From positions 1 through 60,738 of the forward strand of contig CACXXO010000013.1 in NCBI GenBank assembly GCA_902771735.1: a stretch of DNA of 60,738 nucleotides, read 5' to 3'. The notes under the pieces were generated by a model. It searched no databases, was not told the origin of the DNA, and saw only the letters and a list, made by a program, of their open reading frames with translations. The stretch is from an uncultured Bacteroidota bacterium. GTDB lineage: Bacteria; Bacteroidota; Bacteroidia; Bacteroidales; P3. The position numbers and the translations under genes were made by a program. Shown in pieces: positions 15,988-27,100 of the stretch; position 1 is the stretch's first letter; each line of letters opens with the position of its first letter.

Positions 15988-16176
15988 ATGGCAAAGAAAA
16001 ATAAAGACGCACGGGTCCAGGTGATCCTTGAATGCACAGAACAGAAGAACAGTGGTGTCCCTGGCATGAGCCGCTACATCACCACCAAAAACAAGAAGAA
16101 CACTCCTGAGCGTTTGGAGCTCAAGAAATACAATCCCTTCTTGAAGAAAATGACCGTTCACAAAGAAATCAAGTAA
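15988..16176 (+). CDS. rpmG: 50S ribosomal protein bL33
   Basis: The 62-residue basic protein reads [19 protein letters not shown], then [29 protein letters not shown], the full bL33 pattern. It lacks the zinc-binding CxxC pairs of the C+ form. In Bacteroidota rpmG normally follows rpmB (bL28) and precedes DUF4295. Here a promoter stands directly upstream and no rpmB is present, while the DUF4295 gene follows 23 bases downstream. Confidence 0.95.
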   Translation: MAKKNKDARVQVILECTEQKNSGVPGMSRYITTKNKKNTPERLELKKYNPFLKKMTVHKEIK

Positions 16177-16199
16177 CATTTTAATAGGAGAAATAAACT

Positions 16200-16355
16200 A
16201 TGGCAAAGAAAGTTGTTGCTACCCTGAAAACCTCTACCGGTAAGAGCTATGCAAAAGTGATCCGCATGGTGCGTTCTCCCAAGACCAACGCTTACATGTT
16301 CTCCGAGGAGATTGTCCCCTCTGACAATGTGCAGGAGTATCTGAAGAAGAAATAA
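16200..16355 (+). CDS. DUF4295 family protein, 51 residues
   Basis: A short open frame from ATG 16200 to TAA 16353-16355 encodes AKKVVATLKTSTGKSYAKV, followed by IRMVRSPKTNAYMFSEEIVP. This is the DUF4295 family, small basic proteins coded next to rpmG in nearly all Bacteroidota and thought to be ribosome-associated. A GGAG stretch (16187-16190) lies ten bases before the ATG. It ends the two-gene unit, followed by the terminator at 16447-16480. Confidence 0.9.
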   Translation: MAKKVVATLKTSTGKSYAKVIRMVRSPKTNAYMFSEEIVPSDNVQEYLKKK

Positions 16356-16446
16356 ATACATGGCGCGGCCGTAAGGACGCAACGTGTTTTTTTTCTGAAA
16401 AAAGGAAGAAAAGGATAATAATTTTTTTCATACGCTTTTGTTTTGG

Positions 16447-16480
16447 CCTCTGTAGGATGCGTCCTACGGAGGTTTTTTTT
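16447..16480 (+). terminator. Terminator after rpmG-DUF4295
   Basis: The stem CCTCtGTAGGA / TCCTACgGAGG with a TGCG loop and one internal mismatch is followed by eight T. Confidence 0.92.
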
Positions 16481-16570
16481 ATTTCTGTTTTTCAGCGTTT
16501 TGTGTGTATTCTAACAAAAGGGTGTTGAAATTTCTTTGTTGTTAAATTTTGCCGATTCGGGAATTGTTTG

Positions 16571-16578
16571 TATCTTTG
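16571..16578 (+). promoter_or_regulatory. Promoter -7 box (TATCTTTG) of outer-membrane barrel gene
   Basis: TTTGTATCTTTGCAG, 46 bases upstream of ATG 16624. Confidence 0.78.
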
Positions 16579-16623
16579 CAGTCGGAAGTAAAACAGATTT
16601 TTATTAACCAAAAACACAACAAA

Positions 16624-17160
16624 ATGAAAAAAGTTTTATCGATTGTGGCAGTTGCAGCCATGATGCTGTTTGTCGGAAAAGCCAACGCTCAGCTGAGCAT
16701 TCATGCTGGTTATCAGGATTTTTCCGTGACATCGAAAACTCCCCTTGGTAGCGATACTGATTCCAAAGGTGGTTTCTATGTCGGTGGTAGCTACAACATG
16801 GAGGCCGGTGCCGGTCTTGCTGTGGCTCCTGGTCTTTATTTCGCCTATGTCGAGGATGTGATGGACCTCCGCGTTCCCATCCTGATCAACTATGGCATCA
16901 GCCTCAACGATGTCCGCCTGGCTCTCTTTGCCGGTCCTCAGATCAACTTCGGCGTTGCCGGTGACGGCTACAAAGATGACGGTCTTGTTGCTGTCAACCG
17001 CTTTGACCTGGGTGTTTCTTTCGGCGCTCAGTTGAGCTTCAAGAACATCAGCGTTGAGGGTGGTTACACTGTGGGTATGCTCAACCGTTGGAAAGATGCT
17101 CCCTCAGATTGCTCGGTGAATACCAACCAGATCTTTTTCGGTGTCGGCTATGCTCTCTAA
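16624..17160 (+). CDS. Outer-membrane beta-barrel protein, PorT/OmpX-like, unknown role
   Basis: The 178-residue product has a signal peptide (KKVLSIVAVAAMMLFVGKANAQ) and a series of amphipathic strands: LSIHAGYQDFSV, GGFYVGGSYNMEAG, LAVAPGLYFAYVED, VRLALFAGPQINFG, FDLGVSFGAQLSF, ISVEGGYTVGML. It ends NQIFFGVGYAL, a barrel-type terminus. It is a small eight-strand-type outer-membrane barrel of the kind widespread in Bacteroidota. A longer reading from 16549 was rejected because it spans the promoter box. It is monocistronic, between its own promoter and the terminator at 17185. Confidence 0.85.
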   Translation: MKKVLSIVAVAAMMLFVGKANAQLSIHAGYQDFSVTSKTPLGSDTDSKGGFYVGGSYNMEAGAGLAVAPGLYFAYVEDVMDLRVPILINYGISLNDVRLALFAGPQINFGVAGDGYKDDGLVAVNRFDLGVSFGAQLSFKNISVEGGYTVGMLNRWKDAPSDCSVNTNQIFFGVGYAL

Positions 17161-17184
17161 TGCAGCATAAGAACACAATCTTAT

Positions 17185-17217
17185 GCGGGGCGGCGAATGC
17201 CGCCCCGCACTTTTTTT
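17185..17217 (+). terminator. Terminator after barrel gene
   Basis: Perfect ten-base arms GCGGGGCGGC / GCCGCCCCGC with a GAAT loop, then AC and seven T. Confidence 0.95.
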
Positions 17218-17239
17218 GCGCCGTGTCGGATATTTTTCG

Positions 17240-17247
17240 TATCTTTG
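17240..17247 (+). promoter_or_regulatory. ileS promoter -7 box (TATCTTTG)
   Basis: CGTATCTTTGTTAC, 66 bases upstream of the ileS ATG. Confidence 0.75.
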
Positions 17248-17313
17248 TTACTCATTTGTTGGTGCTCTTTGTCGCCAACTATTTGTGTATGAAATAATAA
17301 TATATACGTTGAT

Positions 17314-20300
17314 ATGAAGTATAACGAGTATAAGCAGCTTAATTTGACCCAAATCGGGCAGGATGTGCGCCGCTATTGGGAGGAGAACGAGACTTTTGAG
17401 AAAGGACAGAAACTGGCCGAGGGCCATCCCGCATATGTCTTCTATGATGGTCCCCCGTCGGCCAACGGCAAGCCCGGCATCCACCATGTGATGGCTCGCA
17501 CCATCAAGGACGTCTTCTGCCGCTACAAGGCGCAGAAGGGCTTCTTTGTCGACCGCAAGGCCGGCTGGGACACCCATGGTCTGCCTGTAGAGCTCGGCGT
17601 GGAGAAGAATCTCGGCATCACCAAAGAAGACATCGGCAAGAAAATCAGCGTGGATGAATATAACCATGCTTGCCGCACAGAGGTGCTGAAATACAAGGAC
17701 CTGTGGGACGAACTGACGCGCGTGATGGGCTATTGGGTCGACCTTAAGAACCCCTATATCACCTTCAACAACGAGTATATCGAGACCCTGTGGTTCCTGC
17801 TGAAGAAACTCTACGACAAGGGATTGCTTTACAAGGGTTACACCATCCAGCCCTATAGTCCTGCCGCCGGCACCGGCCTCTCGAGCCACGAGCTCAACAT
17901 GCCCGGCTGCTACCGCGACGTGAAGGACACGACGTGTGTGGCCATGTTCAAACTCTGTGAACAGGCCGATACCTATGCCATTGCATGGACCACTACGCCT
18001 TGGACACTGCCTTCGAACACAGCCCTCTGCGTCGGCCCCAACATCGACTATGTCACCATCGAGACCACTCACCCCTACACGGAAAAACAGTGTCGCATCA
18101 TCATGGCCAAGGCTTTGGTGGGTAGCATGTTCCCCGAGGGGAAGTGCCCCGAATACAAGATTGTCGCCGAGTGTAAAGGCACCGCGCTGGAAGGTCTGCA
18201 CTATGAGCAGCTCATTCCCTGGGTGAAGCCCAAGGAGGTCTCTGACAAGGGCAGCTTCCGCATCATTCTGGGCGACTATGTCACTACCGAGGATGGTACC
18301 GGCATTGTGCACATCGCTCCTACTTTCGGTGCCGACGACGCCCGCGTGGCCAAGAAGGCCGGCATCGGCGACCTGCTGCTCTTCGACCGCGACGGCAAGC
18401 AGATGCCCATGGTCGACAAGCAGGGCCGCTTCGCCCCCATCGAAGACCTCGACCCCAAGTGGGTTGCGGAGAATATGAACACGGATCTTTATGGCCAGTA
18501 TGCCGGCAAGTTCGTCAAGAATGCCTACGACCCCACCAAAACGGAGAAGGACATGAGCCTCGACGTCGAGTTGGTTATCATGCTCAAGGGCGAAGGCAAG
18601 CTCTTCAAGAGCGAGAAGCACACCCACAGCTACCCCCACTGCTGGCGTACCGACAAGCCTGTGCTCTACTATCCCCTCGACAGCTGGTTCATCCGTACCA
18701 CGGCCCTCAAGGACCGCATGATTGAACTCAACAAGACCATCAACTGGAAACCCGAGGCCACTGGTAGCGGCCGTTTTGGCAACTGGTTGGAAAATATTGT
18801 GGACTGGAACCTCTCGCGCAGCCGCTATTGGGGCACCCCGCTGCCCATCTGGCGCACCGAGGACGGCAAGGAAGAGAAATGCATCGGCAGCGTCGCCGAA
18901 CTCCGCAAGGAAATCGACAAGGCTGTGTCCGCAGGCCTCATGAAAGAGAATCCCTATGCCTCGGAAGACTATACCAAGTTCGATCTCCACCGCCCGTATA
19001 TCGACGGTGTTGTCCTCGTCAGCGACAGTGGCAAGCCCATGCATCGCGAGCCCGACCTGATTGACGTGTGGTTCGACAGCGGCGCCATGCCTTATGCCCA
19101 GATTCACTACATGGGCGAGCCTCTCAAAGCTACCGAATTCCCGGCCGACTTCATCGCCGAGGGCGTCGACCAGACCCGCGGCTGGTTCTACACCCTCCAC
19201 GCTATCGCCACCATGTGCTTCGACAGCGTGGCATTCAAGAATGTCATCTCCAACGGCCTTGTGCTTGACAAGAATGGCAACAAGATGTCCAAGCGCCTCG
19301 GCAACGCAGTCGATCCCTTCGAGACCCTCGGCAAGTATGGTCCCGATGCCACCCGCTGGTACATGATAACCAACAGCCAGCCTTGGGACAACCTGAAGTT
19401 CGACGTCGAGGGCGTCGACGAGGTGAGAAGAAAACTCTTCGGCACCCTCTATAACACCTACAGCTTCTTCGCCCTCTATGCCAACCTCGACGGCTTCGAC
19501 TATTCGCAGAAAGACCTGCCAATTGCCGAACGTCCCGAAATCGACCGTTGGATTCTGAGTGAGCTCAACACGCTGGTGAAGACCGTCGGCGAGGCCATGG
19601 AAGACTACGAGCCTACCCGTGCCGGCCGCGCCATCGGCACCTTCGTCGATGCCTATCTCAGCAACTGGTACGTGCGTCTCTGCCGTCGCCGTTTCTGGAA
19701 AGGTGACATGACTCCGGACAAGGTTTCTGCCTATCAGACCTTATATACCTGCCTCGAGACCCTCAGCCGTCTCATGGCCCCCATTGCTCCCTTCTTCAGC
19801 GAGCGCATGTTCCTCGACCTCAATGCCGTCACCCACCGTTATAGCGTGGAGAGCGTGCATCACCTCGGCTTCCCCGAGTATCATGCCGAGATGGTCGACA
19901 AAGCTCTCGAGGAGCGCATGCAACTGGCCCAGAAGGTCTGCTCTATGGTCCTCGGATTGCGCAAGAAGAGCAACCTGCGCGTGCGCCAGCCGCTGCAGAA
20001 GATTGTCATCCCCGTGCGTGACGAGGCCATGCGTGCCCAGATTGAGAAGGTGCAGCACCTCATCTGCTCCGAGCTCAACGTCAAGGAGATTGAGTTCCTC
20101 GCCGCCGACAACGACCTTCTGGTGAAGAAAATCAAGCCCAACTTCAAGACCCTCGGCCCGCGCTACGGCAAAGTGATGAAGTCCCTCGGAGCTGCCATCA
20201 TGGCCTTCGACCAGCAGCAAATCAATGCCCTCGAGGCCGATGGCAAGTGTGTGGTCTCCGTTGATGGTGTTGACTGCGATGTGCTTATCAGCGATGTGGA

Positions 20301-20640
20301 GATTGCCACGCAGGACATTCCCGGATGGGTCGTCGCCAACGACGGCTCGCTCACTGTGGCCCTCGACATCCAGCTCACCCCCGAGCTCATCGACGAGGGC
20401 ATCGCCCGCGAGTTGGTCAACCGCATCCAGAACATCCGCAAAGAACAGTTCGACGTCACCGACCGCATCGTTGTCACTCTCCAGGGGGGCGAGTGGGATG
20501 CTGCCGTGAAACGTCACATGGACTACATCTGTGCCGAGACACTATGCACCTCGCTGACCCTTGTTCCCGAAGTCAGCGGCGGTATTCCCATCGAACTCCT
20601 CGATGGCCAGAATACCGTCATTAGCATCACGAAGGCATAA
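17314..20640 (+). CDS. ileS: Isoleucyl-tRNA synthetase
   Basis: The 1108-residue class I synthetase charges tRNA-Ile. The HIGH motif has the Bacteroidota form GIHHVMART (HHVM at 57-60), and KMSKS reads KMSKR at 657-661. Other blocks are FVDRKAGWDTHGLPVE, the editing-domain segment AIAWTTTPWTLPSNTAL and GVDQTRGWFYTLH. Length and motifs fit the long eukaryote-like clade. No terminal zinc-binding Cys cluster is evident. It is a single gene with its own promoter; in many Bacteroidota a dksA-like gene follows, but here the next gene is convergent. Confidence 0.97.
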   Translation: MKYNEYKQLNLTQIGQDVRRYWEENETFEKGQKLAEGHPAYVFYDGPPSANGKPGIHHVMARTIKDVFCRYKAQKGFFVDRKAGWDTHGLPVELGVEKNLGITKEDIGKKISVDEYNHACRTEVLKYKDLWDELTRVMGYWVDLKNPYITFNNEYIETLWFLLKKLYDKGLLYKGYTIQPYSPAAGTGLSSHELNMPGCYRDVKDTTCVAMFKLCEQADTYAIAWTTTPWTLPSNTALCVGPNIDYVTIETTHPYTEKQCRIIMAKALVGSMFPEGKCPEYKIVAECKGTALEGLHYEQLIPWVKPKEVSDKGSFRIILGDYVTTEDGTGIVHIAPTFGADDARVAKKAGIGDLLLFDRDGKQMPMVDKQGRFAPIEDLDPKWVAENMNTDLYGQYAGKFVKNAYDPTKTEKDMSLDVELVIMLKGEGKLFKSEKHTHSYPHCWRTDKPVLYYPLDSWFIRTTALKDRMIELNKTINWKPEATGSGRFGNWLENIVDWNLSRSRYWGTPLPIWRTEDGKEEKCIGSVAELRKEIDKAVSAGLMKENPYASEDYTKFDLHRPYIDGVVLVSDSGKPMHREPDLIDVWFDSGAMPYAQIHYMGEPLKATEFPADFIAEGVDQTRGWFYTLHAIATMCFDSVAFKNVISNGLVLDKNGNKMSKRLGNAVDPFETLGKYGPDATRWYMITNSQPWDNLKFDVEGVDEVRRKLFGTLYNTYSFFALYANLDGFDYSQKDLPIAERPEIDRWILSELNTLVKTVGEAMEDYEPTRAGRAIGTFVDAYLSNWYVRLCRRRFWKGDMTPDKVSAYQTLYTCLETLSRLMAPIAPFFSERMFLDLNAVTHRYSVESVHHLGFPEYHAEMVDKALEERMQLAQKVCSMVLGLRKKSNLRVRQPLQKIVIPVRDEAMRAQIEKVQHLICSELNVKEIEFLAADNDLLVKKIKPNFKTLGPRYGKVMKSLGAAIMAFDQQQINALEADGKCVVSVDGVDCDVLISDVEIATQDIPGWVVANDGSLTVALDIQLTPELIDEGIARELVNRIQNIRKEQFDVTDRIVVTLQGGEWDAAVKRHMDYICAETLCTSLTLVPEVSGGIPIELLDGQNTVISITKA

Positions 20641-20654
20641 TCTTTTACCGTTTC

Positions 20655-20673
20655 TCACTTCACTGAGAAGTGA
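20655..20673. terminator. Weak hairpin between convergent ileS and GH97 genes
   Basis: TCACTTC / GAAGTGA arms with a five-base loop lie in the 50-base gap between two convergent stops. There is no T-run, so a terminator role is only suggested by position. Confidence 0.35.
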
Positions 20674-20690
20674 CAGGTGTCCAGCTCGTC

Positions 20691-23230
<2,540 letters not shown>

Positions 23231-23343
23231 CATGCTATTGGTGTACAAGTTGTTATTGGTATCGATGGCTGGTTTTCAGCCTAAAAGGCGGATTGGGGTG
23301 TTTCGGGAGATGGAAGAAGGTGGTTTTGTTAACTTAAAAAGTG

Positions 23344-23694
23344 TTAAATTGCAGTTTTGCCTACAGTGTGTGATTTCTTCGTGGCTTTGGGTTTAGGGGC
23401 GGGGAGTTCGGCGCAGGTGGCTTTTGTAAGGGTGGAGAGGTAGTCGTGGTCGTCGACATCCTCGATGTAGAAGTGGGGCTTGGCGCCGTCGTAGGGCGGA
23501 CGGAGGTCCACGGCGCGCAGCAGCCGGCGGCCCGCCTCGGTGGTCTTGACGTAGAAGCCGTTGTCGCAGACGAGGGCGAAGGGCTTGCCGTTGCAGTAGA
23601 TGCAATAGTCGCCGAACATCTTCTTCGCGGTTATCTCGCCGGCACCGGAGCACTGGTCGACGATGTACTGTACAAAATCGGGATTGGAGGCCAT
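23344..23694 (-). CDS. TfoX N-terminal domain-like protein
   Basis: The 116-residue protein has the TfoX N-terminal pattern: MASNPDFVQYIVDQCSGAG, KKMFGDYCIYCNGKPFALVCD, GFYVKTT, then PPYDGAKPHFYIED. Stand-alone TfoX-N proteins in Bacteroidota are not linked to competence and their function is unknown. The tail is rich in Lys, Ala and Pro. It starts four bases after the cupin stop and is probably co-transcribed with it. Confidence 0.85.
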   Translation of the reverse strand: MASNPDFVQYIVDQCSGAGEITAKKMFGDYCIYCNGKPFALVCDNGFYVKTTEAGRRLLRAVDLRPPYDGAKPHFYIEDVDDHDYLSTLTKATCAELPAPKPKATKKSHTVGKTAI

Positions 23695-23698
23695 AAAG

Positions 23699-24031
23699 TT
23701 ACGGTTGAGGTACGATGGCGAAGAAGGTCAGCGGCTCGGAGGGGCTGGCGTTGATGAGTGCGTGGGCGTGGCCCATGGGGCAGTAGTGGCACTGGCCGGG
23801 GCCGAGGCGCTCCTCGCCGTCATCGTAGCGGCAAAGGGCTTCGCCGCTAAGGATGTAGATTATCTCGCTGTTGGTCTCGTGGATGTGGTAGCCGATGGAG
23901 CAGCCAGGGTCGAGGCGGCCGCGCATAATCTTGTTCTGTCCGTCGGAAAAAGTGCGGAACAGGGTGTCGCCTTCACCGCCCTTGAACTGTGGGTTGGCTA
24001 TTTCTTCCAGTTTGTTGAAATCTATTACCAT
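23699..24031 (-). CDS. Small cupin-domain protein
   Basis: The 110-residue single-domain cupin has GCSIGYHIHETNSEIIYILSGE (motif 1, G(X)5HXH(X)4E(X)6G) and GPGQCHYCPMGHAHALINAS (motif 2). The metal ligands His, His, Glu and a later His are present. Such small cupins range from sugar-binding and isomerase roles to regulatory ones, and no specific function can be assigned. It is downstream of purL across a structured 131-base spacer. Confidence 0.85.
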   Translation of the reverse strand: MVIDFNKLEEIANPQFKGGEGDTLFRTFSDGQNKIMRGRLDPGCSIGYHIHETNSEIIYILSGEALCRYDDGEERLGPGQCHYCPMGHAHALINASPSEPLTFFAIVPQP

Positions 24032-24050
24032 ATCCTGTTTTATGATTTAG

Positions 24051-24155
24051 AAAGTGGGAGGCCTGCCGGGGCGCTCCCACTTTGGGTTTGGTAGGTTGCC
24101 GGGGTGATGTGATTAGGTTGGGCAGGCGGGACGCCTGCGTACCCGAGGCAACCTA
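24051..24155 (-). other. Structured purL-cupin spacer with nested inverted repeats
   Basis: One hairpin pairs AAAGTGGGAG (24051-24060) with CTCCCACTTT (24074-24083). A second pairs TAGGTTGCC (24092-24100) with GGCAACCTA (24147-24155) and encloses GCAGGCG / CGCCTGC (24122-24138). No T-run follows, so it is more likely an RNA-processing, stabilising or attenuation element, or a decayed mobile palindrome. Confidence 0.6.
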
Positions 24156-24162
24156 TGGGATA

Positions 24163-27100
24163 TTATTTGAAGTACTGGACACCCGACTCGAACAGTTGCT
24201 GGTCGAAGTTGCCGGGGATGTTCATGGCCGAACCTTTGCTCCAGCGCTCGCTGTGGCCCATCTTGCCGAGGACGCGGCCGTCGGGGCTGGTGATGCCCTC
24301 GATGGCGAGGTAGGAGCCGTTCATGTTGTACTCCTCGTCCATCGTCGGGTTGCCCTGCAGGTCGACATACTGAGTGGCTACCTGTCCGTTGCGGAAGAGG
24401 CGGTCGAGCCACTCCTGCGGAGCCACGAATCGACCTTCACCGTGTGAGATGGGTATGACGTAAGTGGCGCCGAGCTCGGCACGCTGCAGCCAGGGGCTGA
24501 GGTTGGAGGTGACGCGGGTGTAGGCCATCTTGCTTTGGTGGCGGCCGATGGTGTTGAAGGTCAGCGTGGGCGCATCCTCGGCCTGGGGGCGAATCTCGCC
24601 ATAAGGCACCAAGCCCAGCTTGACCAAGGCCTGGAAACCGTTGCAGATGCCGAGCATGAGGCCGTCGCGCTTGTTGAGGAGCTCCATGACGGCGTCGGCG
24701 ATGCGCGGGTTGCGGAAGACGCTTGTGATGAACTTGGCGCTGCCTTCGGGCTCGTCGCCGGCGCTGAAGCCGCCAGGAATCATCACTATCTGGCTGTTGT
24801 TGATTGCGCGAACATAGGCGTCGACACTTTCGCGAATCTGCTGGCCGTTCTGGTTGCGGAAGACGATAATCTCGCTCTCGGCACCGGCACGGTTGAAGGC
24901 GCGGGCCGAGTCGTACTCGCAGTTGGTGCCGGGGAAGGCGGGGATGAAGACATGTGGGCGGGCCACCTTGTGGGAGCAGAGGTGGATGTCCGTGAAGTTG
25001 GTGGGCTGAATGGGCTGAATGGGCTGAACGGGCGAGGTGGTGCGGGTGGGGAAGACGCCTTCGAGGGTTTTTTGCCAGGCGGCGAGGGCTTCCTCGAGGT
25101 CTATTTTTTCAGTGCCGACATAGAAGGCGGCCTCGTCGATGACACAGCCAATCTCCGTGCAACGGAACGGCAGCCCCTTGGCATCCTTCACCTCGACGAC
25201 AATCCAACCGTAGTGTTTGGTGGTGAGGTCGTCGGTGGCGGTGAGCCGCACGCCGAGTTTGTTGCCGAAAGCCATCTTGCTGACAGCCTCGATGAGGCCG
25301 CCGAAGCCGAGGGTATAGGCACTGAGCACCTGTCCGGCCTCGATGGCGCGGCGCAGGGCGGCGTATTGGTTAAGGGCGTCCTCATAGTCGGGCATGCCGA
25401 ATTCTTTCTCCTTGATGTCGAGGAGGACGAGATGGCTACCAGGCTGTTTGAACTCGGGGGTGATGACATGCTGGAGGTCGCTGATGCCCACAGCGAAGGA
25501 GCAGAGCGTTGGCGGCACGTCGATGTCGTTGAAGGTGCCGGACATGGAGTCCTTGCCTCCGATGGCGGGCAGCTTGAGGCCCATTTGGGCGTGGTAGGCG
25601 CCGAGGAGGGCGGCGAAAGGCTCGCCCCAGCGGTAGGGGTCGTTGCCGAGTTTCTTGAAATATTCCTGGAAGGTGAGGCGCACACGGGATGCGTCGCCAC
25701 CGGCGGCAGCAATCTTGGCCACCGACGACAGCACAGCATACACGGCGCCGTGGAACGGGCTCCACGAGGTCTGGTAAGGATCCATGCCGTAGGACATGAT
25801 GGTCACTGTGTCGCACTTGCCGTCGAGCAAAGGCAGTTTGCCAATCATGCTCTGTGTGGGCGTGAGCTGGTATTTGCCGCCGAAGGGCATCACCACGCTG
25901 CCGGCACCGATGGAGCTGTCGAACATTTCGACAAGACCTTTTTGCGAGCAGACGTTAAGGTCGGCAAGGGTCTTGAGCCAGAGGTCTTTGATGGGTTTAG
26001 TGGGCTGAATGGGTTTAATGGGTTCGGTGGGCATGCTGACGCTCACAGATGTCTCCTGGTGGGCGCCGTTGGTGTCGATGAAGCGGCGGCTGAGGTTGAC
26101 AATCTCTTTGCCACGCCAGTTGATGACCATGCGAGGCTCCTTGGTGACGGTGGCCACGACGGTGGCTTCGAGGTTTTCCTCGTCGGCATATTTCAGCATG
26201 AGGTCGACATCTTTGGGGTCGACGACGACAGCCATGCGCTCCTGGCTTTCGCTGATGGCCAGCTCGGTGCCATCAAGGCCGGCATATTTCTTGGGAACAC
26301 GGTCGAGGTTGATCTGCAGTCCGTCGGCCAACTCGCCGATGGCCACGCTCACGCCGCCGGCGCCGAAGTCGTTGCACTTCTTGATGATGCGCGACACTTC
26401 TTCGCGGCGGAACAGACGCTGAATCTTGCGCTCGGTGGGTGCGTTACCTTTCTGCACTTCGGCGCCGCAGGTGGTCAGCGACTTGGTGGTATGGCTTTTG
26501 GAGGCTCCCGTGGCGCCGCCGATGCCATCGCGACCGGTGCGGCCGCCGAGCAGGATAATGATGTCGCCGGGGTCGCTGGTCAGACGCTGTACGGCACGGC
26601 GCGGGGCGGCGGCGATGACGGCGCCAATCTCCATGCGCTTGGCCACATAGTTGGGATGGTATATCTCGTTCACCAAGCCTGTGGCGAGGCCTATTTGGTT
26701 GCCGTAGGAACTGTAGCCGTGGGCTGCGGTGGTGACAATCTTGCGCTGCGGCAGTTTGCCGGCGAGGGTCTCGTTGAGAGGCTTGGTGGGGTCGGCGGCA
26801 CCGGTGACACGCATGGCCTGATAGACATAGGTGCGGCCGCTCAATGGGTCGCGGATGCAACCGCCGAGGCAGGTGGCAGCACCACCGAAGGGCTCGATCT
26901 CCGTCGGGTGGTTGTGGGTTTCGTTCTTGAAGTTGATGAGCCACTCTTCGCGATTGCCGTCGATGGTGACGGGTACCACGATGGAGCATGCATTGATTTC
27001 GTCGGAGGGTTCCTGGTCATCGAGGATGCCGGCTTTCTTGAGGCGTTTGGCGGCAAGGGTTCCGATGTCCATGAGGCAGACAAACTTGTCGTTGCGACCC

